Below are positions 52,617-62,281 of a stretch of 64,000 nucleotides of DNA, piece after piece (within the stretch, counting starts at the first letter, position 1; every line of letters starts with the position of its first letter). A program made the position numbers and the translations under genes. The notes under the pieces were generated by a model. It was given only the letters and a program-made list of their open reading frames with translations, searched no databases and had not been told where the DNA came from. The stretch lies in the NCBI GenBank assembly GCA_004154925.1, contig QJNS01000032.1, forward strand, positions 186,001-250,000, given 5' to 3'. Source of the stretch: Monosporascus cannonballus. Taxonomy: Eukaryota; Ascomycota; Sordariomycetes; Xylariales.

Positions 52617-53002
52617 AATAACGGTTAGGCGGTTTAACCAAGTATTAAACTAAAGTGGTACGGGTTTATATTAACAGAAATATTATGGAAATTTAAGTAA
52701 TAAATATAATACTTATTACGTTTCGTAATATTAAAAACATTTTAGGTAACGAATTATTAATATATGCTGAAATTACTTAAATTATTTTAGGAAAAAACAA
52801 TAAATATCTTTTTTAATATTATGATATTTTTAATTTTATTCAAAAATATATAGTTGGTTTATTACTTCTTTTATTGTGGTCGAATGTAGTCGAGTCAACT
52901 TGGTTCGACCAACTTATGTCACGTGATCTGTTCCTTGGAGATCGGTGGATCTCATTCTTGGTCTGACCGTTTCTTATGACCTTAGTGTGTTAGGTCATAA
53001 CA
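52617..53002 (-). repeat. 5' LTR of element A (about 386 bp)
   Basis: Plus-strand end TTAGGTCATAACA, followed by the TSD CGCAG. The right 120 bp, with GGTTCGACCAACTTATGTCA and the palindrome CACGTG, kept normal composition, while the left part is as AT-rich as the other LTR. Confidence 0.88.
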
Positions 53003-53150
53003 CGCAGGCGCAGCTACAACCTCCAAAATGAGGTTCTGATCACGATGAGGCAAGCCACTCATACATATAGCCGACCCCCGCATCGAGCTCGAAAAGGTGA
53101 CGTAGCCCTGACGTGTATACCCCTTAGCATCTCACAGCTTTCTATGATTT
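53003..53150. repeat. repeat X2, right part with GC-retaining segment
   Basis: Continues the hairpin segment cut by element A (CGCAGGCGCAGC...). It matches 16688-16770 closely at first and more loosely after about 53060. Nearly free of RIP-type changes, in contrast to the DNA on both sides. Confidence 0.8.
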
Positions 53151-53780
53151 ACTTATTTAATGTTTTCCTAAATTTTAAAATTTAATTGAATTATTTACCT
53201 AAATCTTTTTTTTAAAAAACTGTTTTTAATCGTTAAAAATATTAATGTTAAAACTTATCTTCTAAAACCGTAACTATTTTATGACGAGTTTTATATTTAC
53301 AATTTTTAAAAATATACACTATTACATCTTAATTATAAACTTTTTTTATTATTATTTTAAAAACATTCTTATCTATTTAAAAGAAAGTTCGCTTTTTAAA
53401 TATAAAGTTCTATCGAGTTTTATTAATTTAATAAGTTATAGAATTATATAATTAAAATCGATACCATTTTATATATAAAAAGTATATATTATAAATTAAA
53501 ATTCCGATTTGGAATAGTTTTAATTTTTAACTTATTTATAAATAATAGCGAACATTTCAGATTTGATTATTATTAAGATATGAAAAATATATACGATTAT
53601 CATAAATATATAACTTATATTATTTTAATAATATTTTATTTTTATAGTATCTGTATAAATAAATATTTTAATTATTACATATAAGTGACATTATTTATGT
53701 TATTTTAATAGGTTAATTACGTACGTTTTCGAAACCCGTATAACTTTTATATAACCTAATAACTGAATGTATATATTCCG
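53151..53780. other. AT-rich RIP-type DNA bordering the gene island
   Basis: No readable protein and no clear partner in the window; a weak resemblance to the start of X2 (16.9-17.2 kb) is too poor to rely on. Composition becomes normal at about 53780. Confidence 0.5.
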
Positions 53781-54421
53781 ATCAGAGGGTAGCCTTTCCG
53801 TATTTGGTGTGCTAACGCACACCTGGCTAGCTAACGGTTCTAGACGTTAGAGCATATGTTTCAAGTTCTAACGCCAGGCGATCTTGCAGCTGTACCAAGC
53901 AAGCCACACAGAAGCTGAAAGATCGACATCGGAGGCAGGTTCACATTGGCTACCGCGGATCCCATACCCCAACTAACTTTCACGATCGTCACATGGCTCG
54001 ATATTAAGATTAACTAAGGGATCAGCTAACATTAATGACCTAATTATAGTAAAAAGCTAAAACATGGGCGCGGACGGGGCGTAGACCACGATCGTAAGAT
54101 AACCTCACTGCGGACCAAACTTCGAGCGGAGCTGAATGCGAGGACCAGATATTTCGGTTCCTGTGGTACCATAGTCGACAATGGCTTCCACTCATGGAGC
54201 CAATTGCGACCCTCTATATGCTATTTCCTTCCCTCCCAAACACGCAGCGCTGCCTTGGCAGGCATTGGAATGCTACGTGACATCAGCGAGGAATCATAAT
54301 GGGCTTGAGATGGTCATGAAGGTATAAAGATGCCTCCTCGGAGACGGAGGTCGATCATCCCTTGACTGCACATTCGACCACACCCTGCTAACCACCCCTA
54401 TACAACGAAGAGTAACTGGAA
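53781..54421. other. intergenic DNA, upstream region of the secreted-protein gene
   Basis: Normal composition with no open frame of note. It forms the upstream region of the gene starting at 54422 and is the first non-repeat DNA after the 48-kb transposon block. Confidence 0.6.
54323..54329 (+). promoter_or_regulatory. TATA box (TATAAAG)
   Basis: TATAAAG about 93 bp before the ATG at 54422, a usual spacing for a fungal gene with a short leader. Confidence 0.45.
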
Positions 54422-55452
54422 ATGCATTTTCAATCAACCCTTCTCTCAGTGGCCTTGGTGGGGGGCCAGGCTTTCGCCGCGGTCAACGAGCCCTGCATAG
54501 GCCAGAACGGCGCAGCAGGTATTATCTATCCTGTCCCAGCTGATACAGTGGCCTGAAGCGCAGAACATGCTGACCTCCGCGCTTCGCCAGGTGTCTGCCT
54601 CTCGACCTCGAGCTGCTCGTCCTCAGGGGGGACGAGCATCACCGGAGCCTGCCCCTGGGACCCGGCGGGGATCCGGTGCTGCACGAAGTCATCGTGCAAT
54701 AACGGCAGTAACGGCAACTGCCGCTGGAGGAGTGACTGCGCCGGTTCGACCACCGCGAACCAATGCCCCGGGCCCTCGGCCTTCCGTTGCTGCTCGTCAA
54801 AGGCGAGCGGGTTCGGCGGGTACTCCGCGCCGAGGATCCCCAGCGTTGGCTCCTGCAAGGTACGACTGCTCGTCCTTTAAAAAATTAATAAAATTTTAAT
54901 CCTGATCTAAATATACTAGGCGAACGCGGTGGCCGGCGCGCGCGCCGTCGTCGCCGCTTTCCCCGGGCGCGTCCGTGAGATCGGCTGCTTCCGCTCGAAC
55001 TGCGCCTGCTCCACCTCGGACCACTGCTGCGGCAACGCTATTGACTTCATGTGCTCGGACGCCGGAGGGGTAAGTCGGGTGACGAGCTCTCCCCTACCGC
55101 ACTTACCATCCCTACCCCCATAGCCCTTTGTATGATCGTTATGTATGAGCTCTCGAGAGCTAATCTGAGAATCTCCTACTTTAACAGGCAGCGACTATGT
55201 CCGGCCGAGAGATCGCCGAGTGGGTGATGAACCGGGCGTCGGCGCAGAGGGTCAAGTACATCATCTGGGGTCAGAAGATCTGGAATCCGAGCCGGGACAG
55301 CGTCAAGCCCTGGACTCGCTGGCGCACTATGGAGGACCGTAACTCCATTACACAGAACCACTGGTGAGTCGTCCGAACGCTATTACGAACTTGCTTGATT
55401 CGAAAGCTAACGGGTGCCAAGGGACCACGTCCACATCAGCTATAACAGCTAA
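54422..55452 (+). CDS. secreted Cys-rich protein with M15/VanY-like (ARB_07466-type) C-terminal domain
   Basis: Five exons: 54422-54518, 54591-54859, 54920-55069, 55188-55363, 55422-55452. All introns are GT-AG, with branch points such as CTGAC and GCTAAC, and give 240 residues. Residues 1-19 form a signal peptide (MHFQSTLLSVALVGGQAFA). Residues 30-120 are Ser/Gly/Cys-rich with paired CC motifs (IRCCTKSSC, FRCCSSK). Residues 123-240 match the domain of fungal secreted proteins like ARB_07466: ARAVVAAFPGRVREIGC, SDHCCGNAIDFMCSD, YIIWGQKIWNPSRD, DHVHISYNS. H157-x6-D164 and H233-x-H235 reproduce the zinc-ligand layout of M15/VanY peptidases, so a cell-wall or peptide hydrolase outside the cell is plausible; the substrate is unknown. 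It is convergent with the RGS gene and is the first gene beside the RIP block. All key residues are present and the gene looks intact. Confidence 0.9.
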
Positions 55453-57033
55453 GGTACGGAACTTCCGTTCGTACGGAGTTGGGACGGGATATGTACAAGC
55501 ACGGACTGTCGTTTTCTTCTCTAAGATCATCATTTCAAGAGACAGGTGTTTTGCTCCTCTTATAGTTGTCATATGGGAAATGATAGTAGTTGAGAACTGT
55601 CTATCCTATTCACTATCGCCTCGCCGGGCGCGGCCGCCCTTGGAGTTCAAGTATTCGTTCCTGCACAAGGTTATAGTAGTCAGTACGTATAAAATTGTAC
55701 GGTTGCTTCACAGGGCTTCCACATACTGCTCATCCGCCCACTTCATGGTGTAATACGCTGCGACTAATGGCGGTGCCCAGTAGAGAACCTGGGTGCTAAA
55801 CCGTCGCCACGAGTTAAATACCGCAGCCCGTCCAGCGCCAGCCAAGGGATTCTGGCGATTTGGGCTCATGCTGTATGTAATGACGCCTCGCTGAGGCAAG
55901 GCACAGCCTGTTTATGCCAGTAGAGTTAGCAATGGACCCGGTCACGTCAATCTTGTGGGGGAAATCTAGCATATTTGTTGAACAAAATATCATCCAGGAT
56001 GACACAGCGGTTCCTGCCCACCTAAAGGGCTAATACCTCTCGTGGAGGTCGTTGACCGTCAGTGGACTTACCAAAATTTCCCCATCCTACCTTGTTCAGA
56101 TATCTATAGCGAAGGACACGCGTTAGTCCCGACCCGGTAATTATAGAGCGCCCATCTAGAGTATATCCGAAATTCTTAGCACGCCAGGAGCTATTACTTA
56201 CTTGCCGTACTTATTAACTGGCGCCTCGTCACTGCTGAGGAGAACCCGAGTTGGATGCATGTTTCCCGTAGGGAGGAATCAAATCAGTAGTTCTCGAAGA
56301 TTTCAAGAATTCAAGCGCAGGCTTCTAACAGGTAGGAAGTGTGTGGGCGGATGAGAAGAAATGCCGCTGCAGCTTTGCGGGGGAAAAGAGTATCGCCTGA
56401 TCATCGTTGAAGGATTTTGGCTTGGCTTCCAACATCGCGCCATGGATCGCAGGTCCCGGTCCCCGACTCGGGGCGGAGCTCCTGTCATTCTACCAACCGT
56501 TCTCGGCGGTCGGAGATAATCTGAAGCGCGAGAACCAGTGCGGGCCTTCGCTCAGCCTCCGATTGCACAGCTATGTGCGTAGGCACGTGGAAGGAGTTAT
56601 CATATTATATTATAGTGAGTTATAGTACGGAGAGCTATGCATTAAGCTTTTCCAACGCCATTCCAACATGAAGTGTGCACATATCAGCACATCCTAATGC
56701 CACGCATTAATTGTAGTCTCATGAAATGGACCCTGAACAAGTTATGCGATGTGAGATGCCAAGCATGACCGCCGTCAATGCCGGGACACACAATTACCGT
56801 ATGCTATGATAGGCAGACCAAAAAGACAGCTAGCTCCTATGCACCAAGTACTGCATACCGGTTTTCTTCGTAGTGTCATCCTCAGCCCGGGCCCGGCATC
56901 GGAGCTCATCCCTGCTCGTAGGGTCCTCTGTCCGCTCCACGGACACCGATAGATACGGGAACTCCTGTCACTTCGGCCGATGCTAAGAAGCTAAGGCTTT
57001 GCGAAGGTAGTGAACGTCAGGGCACGCGCTCCC
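55453..57033. other. intergenic region between convergent genes
   Basis: 1.6 kb of normal composition. Open frames (up to 129 codons, starting inside the preceding gene's intron) show no family resemblance. It should contain the 3' ends of both neighbours' transcripts. No repeat seen. Confidence 0.55.
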
Positions 57034-58967
57034 TCATCCGAGCCGCTCCACCCCCCATAGATACTGTCTTATGCCGTCGAGGAAGTGCCTCTCATCACCA
57101 TCAGCGGCTTGGCTAGCGCTTTCGAACCCGGAATGGACGAACTTCGGCCACGTGTTTGTCAGAACCAGATACTTGATCTCGCCCTCGGCAGCGTCGAACA
57201 CCGTTGGGGAGAAGGAATCCGGAACGGGTACGTCTGGACGACCATCGGCCGTGAGGTCGGCCATCCTCGTTATCGACTGCAAGTTGGCTTTGCCGAACGT
57301 TCCCTCGGGATCGGACATCTTCCACAAGTCAGTCGTGGACGAGCAGCTAGGGCCGAATGGTGTCGCTGAAGCTGAGTGGGTACCCTCCCTCCGGTACAGC
57401 ATATTCGAGGCGCTGTCGAAAGTCTCGCGCAGTTCTTTTGCTAGGCGGGACGATATGTTGATGGGGAACTGCGAACACTCCAGGCTGATGAAATGGGAGT
57501 AGATCCGCATAGCTTGGATGAATTGCTCGTACTTCAGGGTAGCCGGGTCCAGTGGTGAGGAGACCCAGCCGCGCCTCCAGTCGGTGACATGTGAGAGGAA
57601 ACTGATATTCTCGCCAGAGAAGTCCTTCAGCGCAGCAAATTCCAAGAGCGGCCCCGGGTTGTCCCTCAGGGCATTCTCCAGGGCAAGCATGGTGATGTCA
57701 CTCCTACGGGAATTACCCGAGTAGGCGCTCCCCTTTGTGTTTGCGCTCTTCGCTGAGTCCCCAAAAGTGCTACCGCTCAGGGCGATGCTAGCCGAGACGG
57801 CATCTGCACTAAAGTCGCTGCCTATGTTCTTCTTTTCCCAGGACGCGATGGCATCGAGAGTCTCTCTCCGGAGACTGTGTGTCTTGACGATGTGCCAGAT
57901 GGGAACCCCTATCACAAATATCTCTATAAAGAAGATAGAGAGAGAGAACCTAGTAAAATTAGATGATGGATGAACTTAACAAACGGACGGTGATACTTAC
58001 CACATAGGTGGGAAGAGCACTGAATTCAGCTGCTGCATTTGTGGAATATACAAGGTGGCCAGCCACAAGGGAGACGCAGGCAAGCTTGTCAATATTAGTA
58101 ATTAGACTTTGCCCGAGTGCGACGCAAACCTACCCTGCGATGCAGCAGCCAATTGTCTGAATTCGCCATCCATGGGTATCTCGGATGTTTCGACTCTTCC
58201 ATAGGAGGTAAGGGGCGTAAACCCAAGCCCAAAAGAACTGCCAGGCTATCGATAACCACCTAGGCAGAGTGAGTACACAATCTCGTTCCGGGAGAAGACT
58301 GCCACACACCATTCCCAGCCAGTGAGACAACGCGATTCGCGCCGCTCCGTTCCAGGGACCTGAGTATTAAAAATGCCATAGCCAGGATGAAAGATAGCTG
58401 AACCAAAGTAAATGAAAAAGGTGAGTAACAACTTCGTCGGTCAGCATCGCTAGTCGACTTGCCAACAGTCGAGCACCTTACCTCAACCACCATGGCGATG
58501 CCGATGTAAACAACTAGCCTTGCAGTCCTGTCTGCCCTCTGAACGCGTCCAAGAGTCTGTTTCCACCAAGGCAACGTCGGATCAACGCCGGCCGACTTTG
58601 CTGATAGCTCTAATTCGTCGAGGTCGGCGACGCTCGCGTATTTCTGCTGTTGGCTCGCGACATGCAAGAACTGGCTGTTTGCGGCCTGCAGGAGGGCGAT
58701 ACCGAACGGCAGGTAGGTGCTCATTATCCAGAACTGCGCATCGCAAGGGACAGCGGGCCCGATCATGTAACATATCAAGCACACAATAGCGTATAGGTGA
58801 AGCAGGATGACGGCGATGCACACCAACGGTAGTCTTCGAAGTTGGAGAAACGGGAGTCGGCAGTGACGACGCAGGTAAAACATCGCCACCACGAAAACCG
58901 CGGTCCATGCTACGGCGAGACCAATGTAGGCCCAACCCAGAGTACTCGTCGCGATCTCTTCGGCCAT
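57034..58967 (-). CDS. seven-transmembrane protein with C-terminal RGS domain
   Basis: Five exons on the minus strand: 58967-58482, 58431-58310, 58259-58134, 58084-58001, 57949-57034. The introns are 50, 50, 49 and 51 bp, all GT-AG, and the exons join in frame to 577 residues. Seven hydrophobic segments fit: near 12-32, 46-75, 81-103, 150-178, 203-223, 246-262, 274-295. The typical signatures of this fungal family are WQFFWAWVYAPYLLWKSR, DTHGWRIQTI and RRETLDAIASWE. Residues about 360-545 are the RGS domain (LENALRDNPGPLLEFAALKD, FSGENISFL), which speeds GTP hydrolysis by G-alpha subunits. The layout is that of fungal receptor-RGS fusions such as GprK of Aspergillus; the ligand is unknown. 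It acts in the plasma membrane by inference. Start chosen as the first ATG before TM1; the gene looks intact. Confidence 0.9.
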
Positions 58968-61900
58968 TCTGCGAACTATAAATAAAGAGCGTCTCGACCG
59001 ACTCAGGAGCGTAACCGGCAGCTGTAGTGTCGTGCGGAACTTTGTTTCTGAGTCTCGGTGGGCCAGGACCGAACTGCCGGTTTACTTATATTCGAAGAGG
59101 CAAGATCAGAGACTACGTTTACAACCCGAGACATTCCCCCAGGCTGGCTAGGGAGGTGACCAGGGCAGGGTATTCCAGATCCGCCTAAGCGCCGACAGTA
59201 TGGGATAATATGCTTTTTCGGTAGGTGCCATAGGGCTCGATAAACAAAGCAAAACCAGCGTCGACATCGCCCCAGGCCAGCTTCAAACAATGGTACCAAG
59301 AACACATCAAAAGAGGGACCTGTAAAGGAATCGGCATGTACAATATGCCCATGGGAGTTGGTGATATGGTCCTGAGTACTTCATATTCTATCATAGCTAT
59401 TGCCCGGGGACCAGGTGGGCGGAGCCTTGGCGAATTAGTAAAACATTATTAGTCGCCGATCCGTCGATCATAGCGGTTACTGATATGCCCGAGGACTTGA
59501 ACGGAGGGCACCTAATGCAATCTATCAAGGCATTGCCGCCAGTAGAGCGGAACAGTGCGCGGCATCATAAACCAAATAGCTTGGTATTCAAACATAGGAC
59601 GACTTGTTACGGCTACGTTGAAGTTAGTGAGCATTATGAACAGGTCGTCGATATCGCCGGCCAGAAACTCAAAATTCCATCGAATATTATACTGTGCAGT
59701 AAGTAAGTGCTTCCAGAACTGTGGTTTTGATTCCATGAGTCCGAGACGTGGGAACGAGAACTACCAAAACAATATTGTCTAATGGCTGGGAAATTTGACC
59801 GAGTCCCAATATTGATCGTTTGAGACTGGGGCGAACGACATTACGAGCATCTCCAAAATGTCTTGCTGAGTGCGACATGAGAACATTCGCGTCCCCCGGG
59901 GTCTAGTCTAGGTAATGCACGGCCCTCTAATAATAGCTGAATTGCTGTGGTATAAGGACGGCGGTGGTCTGAGCTCGGTGCTTATGACAGCCTGATAATT
60001 TTGGGGAAAATGCTACAGCTTACCCCGGGAAGTGTGGATTCCGTGTTTCGAGACCTGCAGTCGATCTAGCAGCTGGGCTGGTCGCCGGGTAACTGCCTGC
60101 ATAACTGGGCATCGACTGCATGCAAGGAGACGATGAGGCTTGCTTTTGGCCCCCTAGCAATCCCGCGGCTGCTTTCCCACATTGGCCTAGGAGAGAGAGC
60201 CGGGGGGTAAGCCAATGTGCGTTAGGATTTTTTTTTTCGACATTGCTTGAATCGTCCGCCCGCGATACTCGACTCAAGGGGACGGGAGCTACCTATAGTG
60301 CTCAGGGGTCTTTTCTGTTAGTTTCCTCTACCGGCCCACTGTACGTCGACGTAAGCCCGCATACAAATTTGTATTCGAATGGATATAATCCAATAGCTTC
60401 GTCATGCTTCACACTACCGGGAGCTATAAAAAGTCGATCTGGAAACAAGTGGTTTATGTACATCCCATACGATATCTATAAGACTCTACATTTCACCCTT
60501 CCCGTGGCAACACCTGGGACCCGTGGAGGCAACTAACAGAAAATACCCCTGGATACCGTACCGTACTAGCGGCCCGACCTAATGGGGAAGTGGAGCTCCA
60601 GACTGCCAATCCCCAGCGTGGCCGATCTGATCAGGCCAAACCTTGTAAAGTGGGTAGTGGGTATAAGCATAGGACGAACGTGACGGGGCATTTCGCGGGT
60701 TTCCCACACATACCCGCCTCAGGAAGGCGGCTCAGAGCATTCTGGGCGTCAGAAGATCCACCGCCGGGCCCCGGGGATGGATGCCTGTGAGACGTGAATC
60801 CAGTATTGCGCTAGAGTCCCACCAAGTCGACAAAGTGAAACGTTGCCATACAGGGTCTCGACGGCCAGCTCCCCGGCCCGGCCGTTCTAATAGCGTGGTT
60901 TTTATCAGCTTAGCGCTAAAGCACTTCCGTACCCCCAACGGGCCACCTGAGTCTAAACTCCTTCCTGCCGACTCAGGCATCATCTGATCACCTGGGTCTA
61001 TTTTCATTCACTGCGTACTAACCTAATGCACCAGCTCGACGTCAATGCTGGTAGCACTACGAAACCCTGTAATACCCGCCCTATATCGACTGCACGCGCT
61101 GATAACCCTAGCGTTTCCACAGTGCGACATGTGGAGAGGGTCGGAATGTTCGTGGCAAATCGCACATTCTTTTGCCGTTCCGCCGTTGATAAAGTACCGT
61201 ACCTCGCATGTCCGCGACCGACCAGGCGAGCCACATGGTCGACCGTTTTTGCTGCAAGGTCTTGGGGCTTATGAGAACTGATAATGTCCCGCTATAGTGT
61301 GTAGCCTCACGTTGCTCGGCGCTGCTCAGATTTGATAGGGCTCCCATGATCGGTTCTCTGTGCGAGATGATTCCGATATTGAATTCCCCGGCCACAAGCT
61401 GTCTGGGGTCCGGGGCGAAGCCCATGGTGTATGGGAATGCACCGTCTCATTCCCGGCTCCCGCGGGCTGGGCGGAGAGCTGGTCGCTCGGGATAGGGATG
61501 TTACGCATAGTACAGCTATACCTACGAACAAAACGACCGATTTTGTTATAGAATAGTACTATAAGCCTGTTGTCAATCATAATATGAAGATTCAGCGCGG
61601 AGCTATGGTTGTCATGGCACCAAGTTTGGGGTTGTCGCGTCTGTCACGGAGCCTGCTATGTTAAAAATTGCAGGAACTTTCAGTCTTAACATAACTATAT
61701 AAAGGAGACCAAAATATCACGGAAACTGGGTTTCCTTGCAGGACACTGGTAAAAAACTATGCGATTAATGCATACGACTTCAAATAAGTCGATAATCGAT
61801 TTGAATAATACAACGAAACGATCTATGCCAACAACAGTGACAACGTGGTAGACTGTCCTATTGACTATAATAGTCAACAATTGTTTGTTATGTCATTCAT

Positions 61901-62281
61901 CAACTTGCTAAGTCGATTTCAGTTGCTGCTCTAATTTACATTTCCACTTCATCCATCCCGTAAGGGTCCCTCGGAGGACTACCCTTTGTTGGTGTTGCAA
62001 GTAGCCGCGTTCGTAAACTCTCCTTGTTCGGCACATGGCATCGAAACGGGGGCCTATTGTTTACCGGAAAAGGACATGTCTCCGGCAGGGGAGGCCGTCT
62101 CTTTGTGCCTCGGGTTACGAGATCAAATCTCGTAAGGTAACAAGCCAATCGAATGCTGTTCCATTAATTATGTAAACCGAAAGGTTCAGCCCAATGAAAC
62201 GTTTTTTGTGCATAATATCTATAATACTACTCGAGCCCACTGGGAAATAGCAAGTAAACCAACTGACTCCACACCTTCGTC
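58968..62281. other. 3.3-kb intergenic region between divergent genes
   Basis: Normal composition. Many overlapping short frames occur (up to 138 codons at 60120-60536, +), but none has a recognisable domain, and none could be joined into a convincing spliced gene. It must hold the promoters of the RGS gene (left) and the kinase gene (right). A perfect 9-bp hairpin lies at 62115-62135. An undetected short or species-specific gene cannot be ruled out. Confidence 0.5.
62115..62135. other. perfect hairpin TTACGAGAT-CAA-ATCTCGTAA
   Basis: 9-bp perfect inverted repeat with a 3-nt loop, about 150 bp before the kinase ATG. It could be a regulatory palindrome or chance. It is not a tRNA: no cloverleaf forms around it. 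Confidence 0.4.

Larger units (their letters stand above)
23648..53002 (-). mobile_element. Ty3/gypsy element A, host of the nest
   Basis: Outer retrotransposon, read on the minus strand: 5' LTR 52617-53002, 3' LTR 23648-24030. Flanking duplications are CGCAG at 23643-23647 and 53003-53007. Internal DNA survives in four pieces: 24031-25023, 25159-25853, 33557-37991 and 52563-52616. Removing the inserts (130 bp + TSD, element B + TSD, element D with C inside + TSD) leaves about 6,946 bp, a normal gypsy size. On the minus strand the order is gag-like sequence (about 37.9-36.5 kb), RT (about 35.2-34.4 kb), then integrase (25.85-25.5 kb, beyond insert B). A purine tract (GGGAAAGGGAAAATCG, minus strand) abuts the 3' LTR. 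RIP damage is heavy but uneven. Confidence 0.9.

Noticed and set aside
54526..54858. 110-codon open frames on both strands
   Set aside because: Shadows of exon 2 of the secreted-protein gene, which is rich in GC.
55364..55753. 129-codon open frame on the plus strand
   Set aside because: It begins in the last intron of the secreted-protein gene, overlaps its last exon in another frame and shows no family motif.
57071..57502. 143-codon open frame on the plus strand
   Set aside because: It lies antisense to the last exon of the RGS gene, whose frame is supported by domain motifs and splice joins; a shadow.
58260..58481. Continuation of the RGS first-exon frame to a stop at 58260
   Set aside because: It reads through a clear GT-AG intron. 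The family motif FHPGYGIFN is recovered only with the 50-bp intron 58432-58481 removed.
60120..60536. 138-codon open frame in the divergent intergenic region
   Set aside because: No recognisable domain, no plausible partner exons, and overlapping frames on the other strand; chance frame in balanced DNA.
62100..62150. tRNA gene
   Set aside because: Only one hairpin; no acceptor stem or D/T arms around it.
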